Source of the DNA: an uncultured Oscillospiraceae bacterium
GTDB lineage: Bacteria; Bacillota; Clostridia; Oscillospirales; Ruminococcaceae
Reading direction: 5' to 3'
DNA: 23,583 bases
NCBI GenBank assembly: GCA_900548355.1
Contig: URKR01000029.1
Coordinates: 1-23,583, forward strand
Shown: one piece after another, positions 1-6,719 of the stretch
How positions within the stretch are numbered: the first letter of the stretch is position 1
Layout of the letters: every line of letters starts with the position of its first letter
Notes under the pieces: generated by a model
Databases searched by the model: none
The model's input: only the letters and a program-made list of their open reading frames with translations
What the model was told of the DNA's origin: nothing
Position numbers and translations under genes: made by a program

Positions 1-54
1 GCCCGCCCTTGTATTTTACCGTCGGATACCCGGCGGGAAAACCAAAACGACGCC

Positions 55-909
55 TTATTCGTAGATAATGCGCGGGGCCTTGCGCAGCGCAATGCGCCAG
101 GTAATGCCGGTGCCGATGTTGTACGCCTTCGAAAAACTGCCCTGGTTGATCGCGACGGCGACGCAGTCGAGCGAGTTGATGTAGAGCAGCGGCTCGCCGA
201 CGTTGACATCGGCAAAGCTCTTGGCATAGACCATGATGTTTTTATACAGCGTGCGGGTGTTGTTTGCAATCGATACCTCTACCCGGCCGCCGTGGGACAC
301 CCCCAGCCCGGCAAACAGGTCACGGGAGATGTTGGTCCAAAGCGAACCGAACCGCACGTCCAGCACATCGATCGTGCCGGTGATCACGTCGCCTTCCCGC
401 TGCGGTTCAACAACCGGCAGCTCAATCACACTGTCCACCGGCACTTCGGGGCCGACCTGGGCAAAGCTGATAACCCCCGAAGCAAGCCGCGCGCCGGTGT
501 AGGCATAGATATCGCGGCCGTGGAAGGTGTAGCTCTCGCCCGAATTGGGAAGCCGGTTCATGCTTTCGTCAATGATGCGGGCTTCCTCAATGCCGCACAT
601 CCGCTTGATGTGGGTCAGGGTGCCGTTGTCCGGCGTGATGATGTACTGCCCTTCGGCCGTGCGCACCGCAATGCTGCGCCGTGTGGAGCCTACGCCGGGA
701 TCAACCACGCTGACAAAAACGCTGCCTCTGGGCCAGTAGCTCACGGTCTGGATCAGGCGGTAGCTTGCCTCCCAGATGTCATACTGGGGGATGTCGTGGG
801 TCAAATCAAAGACCCGCAGCGTGGGGCTCACGCCCAGCGCCACGCCGTACATCGCGCTGACCGCACCGTCCGCATAACCAAAATCGGATTGAAGAATCAA
901 CGGATTCAT
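55..909 (-). CDS. SAM hydrolase / SAM hydroxide adenosyltransferase (DUF62 family)
   Basis: Cytoplasmic enzyme of 284 residues; the family splits S-adenosylmethionine with water into adenosine and L-methionine. Seen: N-terminal QSDFGYADG (D9), VVDPGVGSTRR (D70, R77), TPDNGT (N95) and FHGRDIYA (H130), matching the conserved Asp/Arg/His set of the family, followed by a C-terminal beta-rich domain. Length is usual. A longer frame reaches 1101, but I chose the ATG at 909 because the protein then begins with the family's normal N-terminus and has GGGAGG about 12 bases upstream. A promoter at 945-974 supports transcription separate from the helicase behind it. The physiological role in bacteria is poorly settled (SAM or adenosine balance). 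Function is from family; no neighbour narrows it. Confidence 0.9.
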   Translation of the reverse strand: MNPLILQSDFGYADGAVSAMYGVALGVSPTLRVFDLTHDIPQYDIWEASYRLIQTVSYWPRGSVFVSVVDPGVGSTRRSIAVRTAEGQYIITPDNGTLTHIKRMCGIEEARIIDESMNRLPNSGESYTFHGRDIYAYTGARLASGVISFAQVGPEVPVDSVIELPVVEPQREGDVITGTIDVLDVRFGSLWTNISRDLFAGLGVSHGGRVEVSIANNTRTLYKNIMVYAKSFADVNVGEPLLYINSLDCVAVAINQGSFSKAYNIGTGITWRIALRKAPRIIYE

Positions 910-944
910 AGGTTTGTCTTGCCTCCCACACGAAATTCCACCCC

Positions 945-974
945 AGTATACGCTCTTTCGGGAAGTTTTGTCAA
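945..974 (-). promoter_or_regulatory. Promoter of the SAM hydrolase gene
   Basis: On the minus strand a perfect -35 TTGACA (969-974) is followed by 18 bases and TATACT (945-950). Transcription would start near 938, giving a leader of about 30 bases before the ATG at 909. It lies wholly in the gap after the helicase stop codon. Confidence 0.8.
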
Positions 975-982
975 GTTGCGCG

Positions 983-1010
983 CCGGCAGCATTTGCGGCC
1001 GCAAAGCCGG
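983..1010 (-). terminator. Possible hairpin at the 3' end of the helicase gene
   Basis: CCGGC (983-987) and GCCGG (1006-1010) enclose a 14-base perfect palindrome TTTGCGGCCGCAAA (992-1005). It sits 15 bases past the helicase stop codon, where a terminator would be expected. No T tract follows on the minus strand, so intrinsic termination is uncertain. Confidence 0.35.
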
Positions 1011-1024
1011 GCGTTGTTCTACGG

Positions 1025-2212
1025 TTAAAAATAGCACTTGACCTGGAACCGATCCTCGCTCTTTGCCTGCTCCACAACAAGGTGTTCGTGGTTGAAGTCA
1101 AAGTGCACGTCGCGGCAGAGCTCGGCGTTGCGGGTCAGCCGCAGCAGGGTATCCACCCGCTTCTGTTCGTCCTTTGTATAAAAAAGGTAGCTCGCGCCCT
1201 CCTTTTTGGCGCGGCCGGTGCGGCCGATGCGGTGGGTGTAGTGTTCGTTTTCTTCCGGCACGTCATAGTTGACGACGGCGTCAACATCCGAAACGTCGAT
1301 GCCGCGCGCCGCCACGTCGGTTGCCACCAGCACTGCGATCTCGCCGGCTTTGAACCGCTGCATGATCCGGTTGCGCTCGCTCTGGGAAAGATCGCCGTGC
1401 AGGCAATCGACATTGAAATGCAGCCGGGCCAGCTGGTTGGCCAGCGTGCCGGTCGTGTACTTTGTGTTGCAGAACACCATAACCCGCTTGTAATCCTGTG
1501 AAAGGATCAGCTGCGCAAGGTCGGCCAGTTTGTCGCGCCCGGTGGTCAGCAGCTTGAACTGTGCGATCTTGGGGCTGGATTCCTCCACCGGCTGCACGCT
1601 GACCTCGGCTGCGTTTTTCTGGTACAGCCAGCCGATGTCGAGCACCTCACGGCTGATGGTGGCCGAAAACATCGAAAGGCTTTTGCGGGCCTTCATCAGG
1701 TCAATGATGTGGCGCACATCCTTGTAAAAGCCCATGTTGAGCATCTCGTCTGCTTCGTCCAGCACGATTGTCTCCACATGGGAAAGGTCGATCGCATGGT
1801 GGCGGTGATGGTCCATGAGCCGGCCCGGCGTTGCGACAACGATCTGGCAGCCGGCTTTGAGGGCGCGCTGCTGCTTTTCCATGCCGGCGCCGCCGTACAC
1901 GCAGACAACCCGGATGCCCGGCAGATACTGCGCAAGGTTTTGCAGGTCGCCGGCAATCTGCTGCGCAAGCTCCCGCGTGGGGGAAAGGATGACGGCGCGC
2001 GGGGCCCCGGCCGGGGCTTCGGCGACCTTTTCAAGGATCGGGATGCCGAAAGCGACGGTTTTGCCGGTGCCGGTCGGGGCTTTGGCGATCATGTCGTGCC
2101 CTTCAAGCATCAGGGGAATGGCTTTCTGCTGGATCTCGGTCATATCGGTATAACCCATCGTCTCGGTGGCGCGGAGAATCTCCGGCCGAATCGCAAGCGC
2201 GCTGAACTGCAT
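1025..2212 (-). CDS. DEAD-box ATP-dependent RNA helicase
   Basis: RNA helicase of 395 residues, likely acting on ribosome assembly or structured mRNA. Seen in order: Q-motif region TEIQQKAIP (~25-33), Walker A APTGTGKT (45-52), PTREL (78-82), TPGR (128-131), DEAD (152-155), SAT (183-185), then the second RecA domain with the DVAARGIDV and HRIGRTGRA motifs. The tail after the last motif is short (about 45 residues). The long RNA-binding extension of CsdA/DeaD or the DbpA domain is absent, so I give no symbol. The start is the ATG at 2212, with AGGAAA on the minus strand just upstream. The longer frame to 2263 only adds leader sequence. It has its own strong promoter (2284-2312), whose -35 lies inside a 17-base inverted repeat. 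Confidence 0.93.
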   Translation of the reverse strand: MQFSALAIRPEILRATETMGYTDMTEIQQKAIPLMLEGHDMIAKAPTGTGKTVAFGIPILEKVAEAPAGAPRAVILSPTRELAQQIAGDLQNLAQYLPGIRVVCVYGGAGMEKQQRALKAGCQIVVATPGRLMDHHRHHAIDLSHVETIVLDEADEMLNMGFYKDVRHIIDLMKARKSLSMFSATISREVLDIGWLYQKNAAEVSVQPVEESSPKIAQFKLLTTGRDKLADLAQLILSQDYKRVMVFCNTKYTTGTLANQLARLHFNVDCLHGDLSQSERNRIMQRFKAGEIAVLVATDVAARGIDVSDVDAVVNYDVPEENEHYTHRIGRTGRAKKEGASYLFYTKDEQKRVDTLLRLTRNAELCRDVHFDFNHEHLVVEQAKSEDRFQVKCYF

Positions 2213-2283
2213 GGTGGTTTCCTTTCTGTTTCTTTTGTTTCCGGCGGCTGATGGCCACAACATCCCATGATAATGTATTTCCT

Positions 2284-2312
2284 ATTATACCACCCCCGCC
2301 GGGCTGCGGCAA
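2284..2312 (-). promoter_or_regulatory. Promoter of the DEAD-box helicase gene
   Basis: On the minus strand TTGCCG (2307-2312), 17 bases, then a perfect TATAAT (2284-2289). The predicted start near 2277 gives a leader of about 65 bases. The -35 box is the inner end of one arm of the inverted repeat at 2296-2343. Confidence 0.8.
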
Positions 2313-2343
2313 GCGGCGCCAATTGATTGCCGCAGCCCGGCGG
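2296..2343. repeat. Perfect 17-base inverted repeat over the helicase promoter
   Basis: Arms 2296-2312 and 2327-2343 are exact reverse complements (core GGGCTGCGGCAA / TTGCCGCAGCCC) around a 14-base spacer. The left arm contains the helicase -35 hexamer. No T tract follows on either strand, so it is not an obvious terminator. It could be an operator or a cold-sensitive DNA/RNA structure. The gap 2213-2551 otherwise shows only promoters. Confidence 0.75.
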
Positions 2344-2439
2344 CAACGGGTGCGGCGTCTTTCCGGCGGGATGAAAATGGATGCTGTTCTTATTTTTTCT
2401 CTGCCGGGTGGCGCTTGGCCGCGCCGTGCAAAAAAGTTC

Positions 2440-2468
2440 TTTCCTTTTGGGGGTGGATGGGGTATACT
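2440..2468 (+). promoter_or_regulatory. Candidate promoter of the LacX-like epimerase gene
   Basis: TATACT at 2463-2468 is a good -10. The -35 is weak (TTTCCT at 2440-2445 with 17 spacing). An A-tract (2430-2435) just upstream could act as an UP element. A start near 2475 would leave a leader of about 77 bases. Confidence 0.5.
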
Positions 2469-2551
2469 GAAATCAAACCATACGGCGCCGGGGCGGCCCC
2501 TGCGCCGGGGCGGCATCCGCCTGCAAAAAACATCCAACCAGGAGGCCAATC

Positions 2552-3439
2552 ATGCGCTATTCGATTGAAAACGAGGCGCTGCGCCTGACCGTGGACACCC
2601 ACGGGGCCGAGGCTGTCAGCGTTATCAACAAACAGACCGGGGCCGAAATGCTCTGGTGCGGCGATGCCGCGGTCTGGGGCCGGCACGCGCCGATTCTCTT
2701 CCCCTATACCGGCAAACTGACCGGCGGCAAGCTGCGCGCCAAGGGCGCCGAATATGCCGGCGGCCAGCATGGCTTTGCCCGCGATGTCGAACACACCCTG
2801 GTCGCCCAGGACGCCGAAAGCCTGACCTTTGAGCTGCGCGACAATGAAGAAACCCGCGCCTTCTGGCCGTATGCCTTTGTGCTGCGCTCTACCTTCCGCC
2901 TCACCGGCCGGACCGTGCGCCACACCCTGACCGTGCGCAACCCCAGCGATACAGAGGAACTGCGGTTCGGCATCGGGTATCACCCGGCCTTCACGGTGCC
3001 GTTTGACGACGCCCACACCACGACCGATTATGAATTCCGGTTCGACACGCTGGAAAGCCCGCTGTGCGTCAGCGCGCTGCCGAACGGCCTGCTCAACGGC
3101 ACGGATTTCTATTATCTTGGCCGCAACATCCGCTCCGTCCCGCTGACCGACGACCTGTTTGCCAACGATAGCTTCTGCATGGTCAACCTGCGCAGCCAGA
3201 CCCTGGCCATTGTTGAAAAAGATACCGGCCGTGCGGTTCGCTGCGACATTGCGGGCTACCCTTATGTGCTGATCTGGTCGGCCAAGGCCAAGCCGGTGCG
3301 GTTTGTCTGTATTGAGCCCTGGCACAGCCTGCCCGGCGAGGAACACGGCCCGATTGACTGGGACCAGCGCCCCTGCGCCGCCGCCCTGGCCCCCGGCGAA
3401 AGCTGGGCGACCACGCTGAACACAACCTTTGACCGGTAA
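2552..3439 (+). CDS. Aldose 1-epimerase family protein (LacX/galactose-mutarotase-like)
   Basis: Cytoplasmic protein of 295 residues with the single beta-sandwich galactose-mutarotase fold; the family interconverts alpha and beta anomers of sugars. Seen: GQHGFARD with H73, GYHPAFTVPF with H144, and CIEPWHSLPGEE with E255. These fit the two catalytic histidines and the glutamate base of the superfamily. The overall pattern, including APILFPYTGKL near the N-terminus, is that of the LacX/YeaD-like branch rather than classic GalM. An ideal AGGAGG lies about 7 bases before the ATG. It is a single-gene unit between convergent and divergent neighbours. The sugar or sugar-phosphate substrate cannot be read from sequence. 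A second, divergent paralogue lies at 5738-6610. Confidence 0.9.
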   Translation: MRYSIENEALRLTVDTHGAEAVSVINKQTGAEMLWCGDAAVWGRHAPILFPYTGKLTGGKLRAKGAEYAGGQHGFARDVEHTLVAQDAESLTFELRDNEETRAFWPYAFVLRSTFRLTGRTVRHTLTVRNPSDTEELRFGIGYHPAFTVPFDDAHTTTDYEFRFDTLESPLCVSALPNGLLNGTDFYYLGRNIRSVPLTDDLFANDSFCMVNLRSQTLAIVEKDTGRAVRCDIAGYPYVLIWSAKAKPVRFVCIEPWHSLPGEEHGPIDWDQRPCAAALAPGESWATTLNTTFDR

Positions 3440-3507
3440 AACAGCCCCCGAGAGGCAGAAAAAGGCATAAAATCCACCGTCATCGGCGGACCTCTCCGGC
3501 CAAGGAG

Positions 3508-3531
3508 CTGCCGTTTGCGCGGCAGGTTTTT
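3508..3531 (+). terminator. Intrinsic terminator after the LacX-like gene
   Basis: CTGCCG (3508-3513), loop TTTGCG, CGGCAG (3520-3525), then G and five T (3527-3531). It lies about 70 bases past the stop codon on the plus strand. Confidence 0.65.
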
Positions 3532-3540
3532 GACAGACGG

Positions 3541-3582
3541 AACGCCGCAGGGCGGATGCTTCTGGCATCGCCCTGCGGCGTT
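3541..3582. terminator. Long hairpin between convergent genes (probable bidirectional terminator)
   Basis: A 14-base perfect stem, AACGCCGCAGGGCG (3541-3554) with its complement (3569-3582), continues inward as ATGC/GCAT around a TTCTG loop. It lies between the 3' ends of the plus-strand epimerase and the minus-strand gene ending at 3605. T runs are short on both sides (TTTG on plus), so strength is uncertain although the hairpin itself is clear. Confidence 0.65.
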
Positions 3583-3604
3583 TGCTATTGTATGGAATGG
3601 CGGG

Positions 3605-4660
3605 TTACCCGGCCGTTGCGGTGGCGGTGCTCTGCACCACCAGCCGCCCGGCGGCGGGGTTCGGTTCACCGGCTGCGGTGCGGGCGGCTTCCAGGGTAAG
3701 GGTAACGGTATAGGTGCGGGTTTCTCCGGCGGCCAGGCGCTGTACGGGCGGCGGGGTAGTCCAGCGGCCCGCGCCCATCGGTTCGCCGGCTTCCACTGTA
3801 TAGGCGGCGATCACGCCGGCGGCATCGGCCACCGTGTAGCGTACGCGGCATTGGGCGTTGTTGATTCCATCGGGCAGGCCGGCTGCGCCGGGCGGCCGCA
3901 GCATATACCCGAAGTTGACGGCTTCACCGGCGGCAAGCCGCTGGTCGGCCGGGGTGCAGGCGCAGCGCAGCGGAAAATCAACCGCTGTGGGCAAAAAGGC
4001 TGCGCCCTGCGTTCCTTCGGCGTCATACAGCCCGCCCCCGCCCACCGGCACGCCCTGGCCGCCGTAGCTGCGGGCGTAAGCAGGGCGTACGCCGTCCAAC
4101 CGGACAACAAGCTTGCGCCCGTAGGTCGTGTGGCCGGTTTCATCCAGCGCGGGCTTTTTGGTTACGGGGTGGGCGGCATAGTCAAAGCCGGTTACGGCCA
4201 GGGTGCCGGCTTCAGGGTCATAATGCACGGCGTCTTCTGGCAGGGCCAGCTTGACCGAGCCCCAGCCCGTGCGGGTCTTTTCCAGCAGATAGACGTGCGG
4301 TGCGGTTTGCGGATCGGCCTGCAGTGCGGTTGACAGGGTGTAGCACAGCCGGGCGGCGCTGTCCGGCCCGGGGCCGGCGCCGTCCTGCCATGCCTCAAGC
4401 GTCAGGGTAAAGCTGCCGTCCCCAGCCGGTTCGGCCCGGGCCTGCAGCGTCAATACGGCCGGCCAGGGGGCTTTGTGGCTTGCGGGGGCCGTTTCAGCGG
4501 TGGCGGCGGGGGCATTCCGCTGACGCAGCGCGCTTGCAGCAGCGGAATGGGTTGGTTGGGCAGCGATGCGGGCGGCCGGCGCTGCGGCGGCGAAGGCCGC
4601 CCAAACGGCGGTTGCCAGCCCGCAGGCCAGCAAAGTAAACGCGGCGGGACGAAGTTGCAT
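3605..4660 (-). CDS. Predicted secreted protein of unknown function (351 aa)
   Basis: I do not recognise the family. Residues 1-30 form a signal peptide: basic start MQLR, hydrophobic stretch TLLACGLATAVWAAFAAA, then an Ala-rich cleavage region. An Ala/Pro/Thr-rich linker follows to about residue 65. The rest is rich in Thr/Val/Tyr alternation (for example TRTYTVTLTLEAAR near the C-terminus), suggesting beta-sandwich, adhesin-like extracellular domains. Only two cysteines lie in the mature part near CRCACT-like and QCRVRY segments, and I see no LPxTG anchor. GGAGG lies about 8 bases before the ATG at 4660. The start is 30 bases after the stop of the small gene upstream, so the two are probably one operon. 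Large plus-strand frames over this region lack ribosome sites and are treated as shadows. Confidence 0.72.
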   Translation of the reverse strand: MQLRPAAFTLLACGLATAVWAAFAAAAPAARIAAQPTHSAAASALRQRNAPAATAETAPASHKAPWPAVLTLQARAEPAGDGSFTLTLEAWQDGAGPGPDSAARLCYTLSTALQADPQTAPHVYLLEKTRTGWGSVKLALPEDAVHYDPEAGTLAVTGFDYAAHPVTKKPALDETGHTTYGRKLVVRLDGVRPAYARSYGGQGVPVGGGGLYDAEGTQGAAFLPTAVDFPLRCACTPADQRLAAGEAVNFGYMLRPPGAAGLPDGINNAQCRVRYTVADAAGVIAAYTVEAGEPMGAGRWTTPPPVQRLAAGETRTYTVTLTLEAARTAAGEPNPAAGRLVVQSTATATAG

Positions 4661-4690
4661 GGGGTCCTCCTTGTTCCCGCCGCAGCGGGG

Positions 4691-5074
4691 TTATCCAGTG
4701 CGATAAACCGGCGCAAGCGGGCCGGCCGGCGCGGGGGAAGGTGCGGGCGCATCCGGCAGGGAAAGGGCGGTCAGCACGGGGCGGCGAACCTTATACGCCG
4801 CCCCGGCAGACCCCGGCGGCGCCGCGCACCAACGACCGAGCGGCAGGCCGGTTGCGGCTGCTTGGGTCGCGGCCTCTGCAGGCGAAAGCGTGGTGCCGTA
4901 CCAGAAATCGTCGGCGGGTTCGCCGGCTGCTGCCGGCATTGTGCTGAACAGCGCGGCTGTGGCTACTGCGCCGGCCACAGCCCGCAGCCCGGCCAGTGCG
5001 GCCGCGGCCAGGCAAACCCCGGCCAGCAGCAGGCCGGTAATTCCCAGCGCAAGGTGGTGCATCCGATGCTTCAT
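4691..5074 (-). CDS. Small predicted membrane or secreted protein (127 aa)
   Basis: Unrecognised. Seen: basic start MKHRMHH, one long hydrophobic stretch (about residues 8-45, Leu/Ala/Gly-rich) that could be a signal peptide plus membrane segment, then a soluble tail with a DDFWYG segment and a Pro/Ala-rich C-terminus. The start at 5074 is not certain. GGAGAGG lies 12 bases upstream, and an out-of-frame ATG closer to that site (5088) opens a different frame. The gene is followed after 30 bases by the secreted 351-residue gene, suggesting co-expression and joint export. The sequence is low in complexity and high in GC, so a spurious frame cannot be excluded. Confidence 0.5.
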   Translation of the reverse strand: MKHRMHHLALGITGLLLAGVCLAAAALAGLRAVAGAVATAALFSTMPAAAGEPADDFWYGTTLSPAEAATQAAATGLPLGRWCAAPPGSAGAAYKVRRPVLTALSLPDAPAPSPAPAGPLAPVYRTG

Positions 5075-5470
5075 CCTCGTTCATCCCCTCTCCAAAATAT
5101 GGGCGGCCGGCCCGGCTTGCGGGGGGCCGGCCGCCGGCTTTAAAGAGCGCGCCCCCGGCCAAGGTGCAGCGGCCCGGCCTGCCGCGGTCAGGCCGGGCAC
5201 AGGCTTGTCTTGGCGGGCGGGGCTTTGCCGGGCCGGCAGCGCTGATGCACCCAGGGTGCGGGCCCCTTTGCCGCAAGCCCGGCCGGGCGTCGGCAATGCG
5301 GGGGCATATGTAGACGCTGCCGCCCGAACGGCGGCCCCGGGGCGCCGAAGCGCCCTGCGAGTATGAGTATACCCGCCCCCGCATGCAAAAGTTGGCAAAG
5401 GCTGTCACCACTCCGGAAAAAGTTTTTTGGCCGTGCCGGAGAAAAAGTTCACTTTTTTTCAAAAAGAGAC
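5075..5470. other. GC-rich gap with no supported gene
   Basis: About 400 bases, mostly Cys/Pro/Ala/Arg-coding junk in every frame. It contains short GC hairpins (for example GGGCGC-TTCG-GCGCCC on the minus strand near 5339-5354). A possible minus-strand -10 TATACT sits at 5366-5371 for the small secreted genes, with no good -35 (CAACTT at 17 spacing). An A/T-rich stretch at 5413-5465 lies just before the tRNA promoter. Confidence 0.5.
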
Positions 5471-5499
5471 TTGACAATCCGGAAAGACCGCGCTATACT
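5471..5499 (+). promoter_or_regulatory. Promoter of tRNA-Asn
   Basis: A perfect -35 TTGACA (5471-5476), exactly 17 bases, then TATACT (5494-5499). The start would be near 5506, about 14 bases before the mature tRNA. Several A and T tracts (5413-5465) upstream resemble an UP element, as expected for a stable RNA promoter. Confidence 0.88.
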
Positions 5500-5519
5500 A
5501 ATAAAGCTGATTTCAATAT

Positions 5520-5596
5520 TGCCCCTTAGCTCAGTCGGTTAGAGCACCTGACTGTTAATCAGGGTGTCCTCGGTTCAAGTCCGAGAGGGGCAGCCA
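5520..5596 (+). tRNA. tRNA-Asn (anticodon GTT)
   Basis: A full cloverleaf can be drawn. Acceptor TGCCCCT (5520-5526) pairs with AGGGGCA (5586-5592). The D arm is GCTC/GAGC. Anticodon stem CCTGA/TCAGG carries loop CTGTTAA with GTT at 5554-5556. The T arm is CTCGG-TTCAAGT-CCGAG. Discriminator G is at 5593 and CCA is encoded at 5594-5596. Length is 77 bases. The GUU anticodon would normally be a queuosine site; GluQ, encoded at 15158-16096, acts on Q of tRNA-Asp, not Asn. Confidence 0.97.
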
Positions 5597-5599
5597 CTA

Positions 5600-5632
5600 C
5601 GCGATGGAACCTTACGTTCCATCGCGTTTTTT
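5600..5632 (+). terminator. Terminator of tRNA-Asn
   Basis: An 11-base perfect stem, CGCGATGGAAC (5600-5610), with loop CTTAC and its complement (5616-5626), followed by six T (5627-5632). It begins three bases after the encoded CCA. Confidence 0.93.
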
Positions 5633-5681
5633 GCGTTCCGAAAACCACTCGCCCAGCGAGTGGTTTTCGGAACACAAAAAA
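5627..5681. repeat. Large near-perfect palindrome after the tRNA terminator
   Basis: An inner stem of 17 perfect base pairs (5636-5652 with 5656-5672, loop CCA) continues outward through G-C, one C/A mismatch, G-C and six T-A pairs. This gives 26 positions with one mismatch. The outer T run is also the T tract of the tRNA terminator. Its outer A run (5676-5681) is, on the minus strand, the T tract for the terminator of the gene ending at 5738. Confidence 0.85.
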
Positions 5682-5699
5682 GGCCGCCCCGGCGGGCGG
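5676..5699 (-). terminator. Terminator of the uxa/mutarotase unit
   Basis: On the minus strand CCGCCC, loop GCCG, GGGCGG (5684-5699), then CC and six T (5676-5681). It lies about 40 bases past the stop of the gene ending at 5738. Confidence 0.7.
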
Positions 5700-5737
5700 G
5701 ACGGTCAGGAAAAATCTGTGCGGTTACGCGGGGGGCT

Positions 5738-6610
5738 TCAGCTGATGGTGAGCGTCCAGGCAAAGGTTTGGCTGGCGCCGGGGGCAAGGATTTCGTGCTT
5801 GCCCTCCTCATTGACGCTGTTGGCCCAGCCGTTCCAGGGCTCCATGCAGACAAAACGTTCGGCATCCTGCTGCCACAGCACGGCATGCGGGAACTGCGCT
5901 TCGTCAAAGGCGATGGTCACGGTGTGGCCGTTGCCGGCGTCATGCAGGACCATCGGGCTCTTGACGCCGGTCAGCAGCCGGGTGGAATCGGCGCTGCCGG
6001 GCGTGCGGGTCAGGGTGATGGTTTCGGGCGCCGCCGGCTGCGAGCCGACAGCGCTTTCGGAACAGGTGGCGGCCTGGATCGCAAACGAGATATTTTCCAG
6101 CTTGGTCGCTGCAAAATACGGATGGAAGCCAACGCTGTACGGCATTTCCTTGTCGCCGGTGTTCTCCACCCGCAGCGCCAGCGTAGCGGTTGCCCCGGCC
6201 AGGGTGTAGCGCATGGTGAGCTTGAAGTCAAACGGGTAGCAGAATTTGGTCAGCCCATTGGGGGTGAGGGTCAGTTCGATCGCTTCGTCCTCCGCCTTGG
6301 CAACCGACCAGGGCAGCAGGTCGGCAAAGCCGTGGATTTCGATCGGGTAGGCCTGTCCGCCGAACATATGCACGCCGCCTTCCGGCTTGCTGCAGCTCGG
6401 GAACAAAATCGGGATGCCGCAGCGGGTGCGGTCGGTCGATTCAAAGTTTTTATCCCGCAGCCAGAGGTATTCGTCGCCGTCCTTCTGGAACGAGATGGCC
6501 ATGCCGCCCTTTTCCGGGGCGACGGTCAGCGCATAGGCGCCGTCGGTGAGGGTGAGGGTCTGGTAGCGGACGCCGTATTTTTCATAGACGCCGGTGGAAC
6601 AGATGGACAT
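5738..6610 (-). CDS. Aldose 1-epimerase family protein (galactose-mutarotase-like)
   Basis: Cytoplasmic protein of 290 residues with the mutarotase beta-sandwich fold. Seen: IHGFADLLPW with H93, GFHPYFA with H163, and CMEPWNGW with E257, matching the catalytic His/His/Glu pattern. N-terminal GGMAISF and RCGIPILFP are typical of the aldose-epimerase-like branch. The start at 6610 is chosen because AAAGGAGGT precedes it at good spacing. A longer frame to 6673 lacks a site. It is the third gene of the leftward uxaB-uxaA unit (109-base gap after uxaA). Co-location suggests it speeds anomer exchange of galacturonate or a related sugar acid, but that is inference; the family also acts on neutral hexoses. 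It is only distantly similar to the paralogue at 2552-3439. Confidence 0.88.
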   Translation of the reverse strand: MSICSTGVYEKYGVRYQTLTLTDGAYALTVAPEKGGMAISFQKDGDEYLWLRDKNFESTDRTRCGIPILFPSCSKPEGGVHMFGGQAYPIEIHGFADLLPWSVAKAEDEAIELTLTPNGLTKFCYPFDFKLTMRYTLAGATATLALRVENTGDKEMPYSVGFHPYFAATKLENISFAIQAATCSESAVGSQPAAPETITLTRTPGSADSTRLLTGVKSPMVLHDAGNGHTVTIAFDEAQFPHAVLWQQDAERFVCMEPWNGWANSVNEEGKHEILAPGASQTFAWTLTIS

Positions 6611-6631
6611 AAGTACCTCCTTTGGACTTTG

Positions 6632-6662
6632 AAAAAACAATAGAACCGGCGGCCATAGCCGG
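6632..6662 (-). terminator. Weak hairpin with T tract between uxaA and the mutarotase gene
   Basis: On the minus strand CCGGC, a 7-base loop, GCCGG (6646-6662), then TTCTATTG and six T (6632-6637). The stem is only five base pairs and the T run lies eight bases away. At most it is a partial terminator that could lower expression of the last gene. Confidence 0.3.
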
Positions 6663-6719
6663 ACGGTTTGCATACCGGAAACAGCGCCCGCACAAACAGG
6701 CAGCGGGGGCGGTGAACCC

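Noticed and set aside
3515..4333. A 272-codon plus-strand frame over the secreted-protein gene
   Set aside because: It starts inside the terminator region, lacks a ribosome site and has Gly/Arg/Ala-rich shadow composition. The opposite frame has a signal peptide and GGAGG.
5520..5596. tRNA-Asn as a phage or island attachment site
   Set aside because: No integrase, no repeated tRNA 3' end elsewhere in the window, and neighbours are ordinary metabolic genes.
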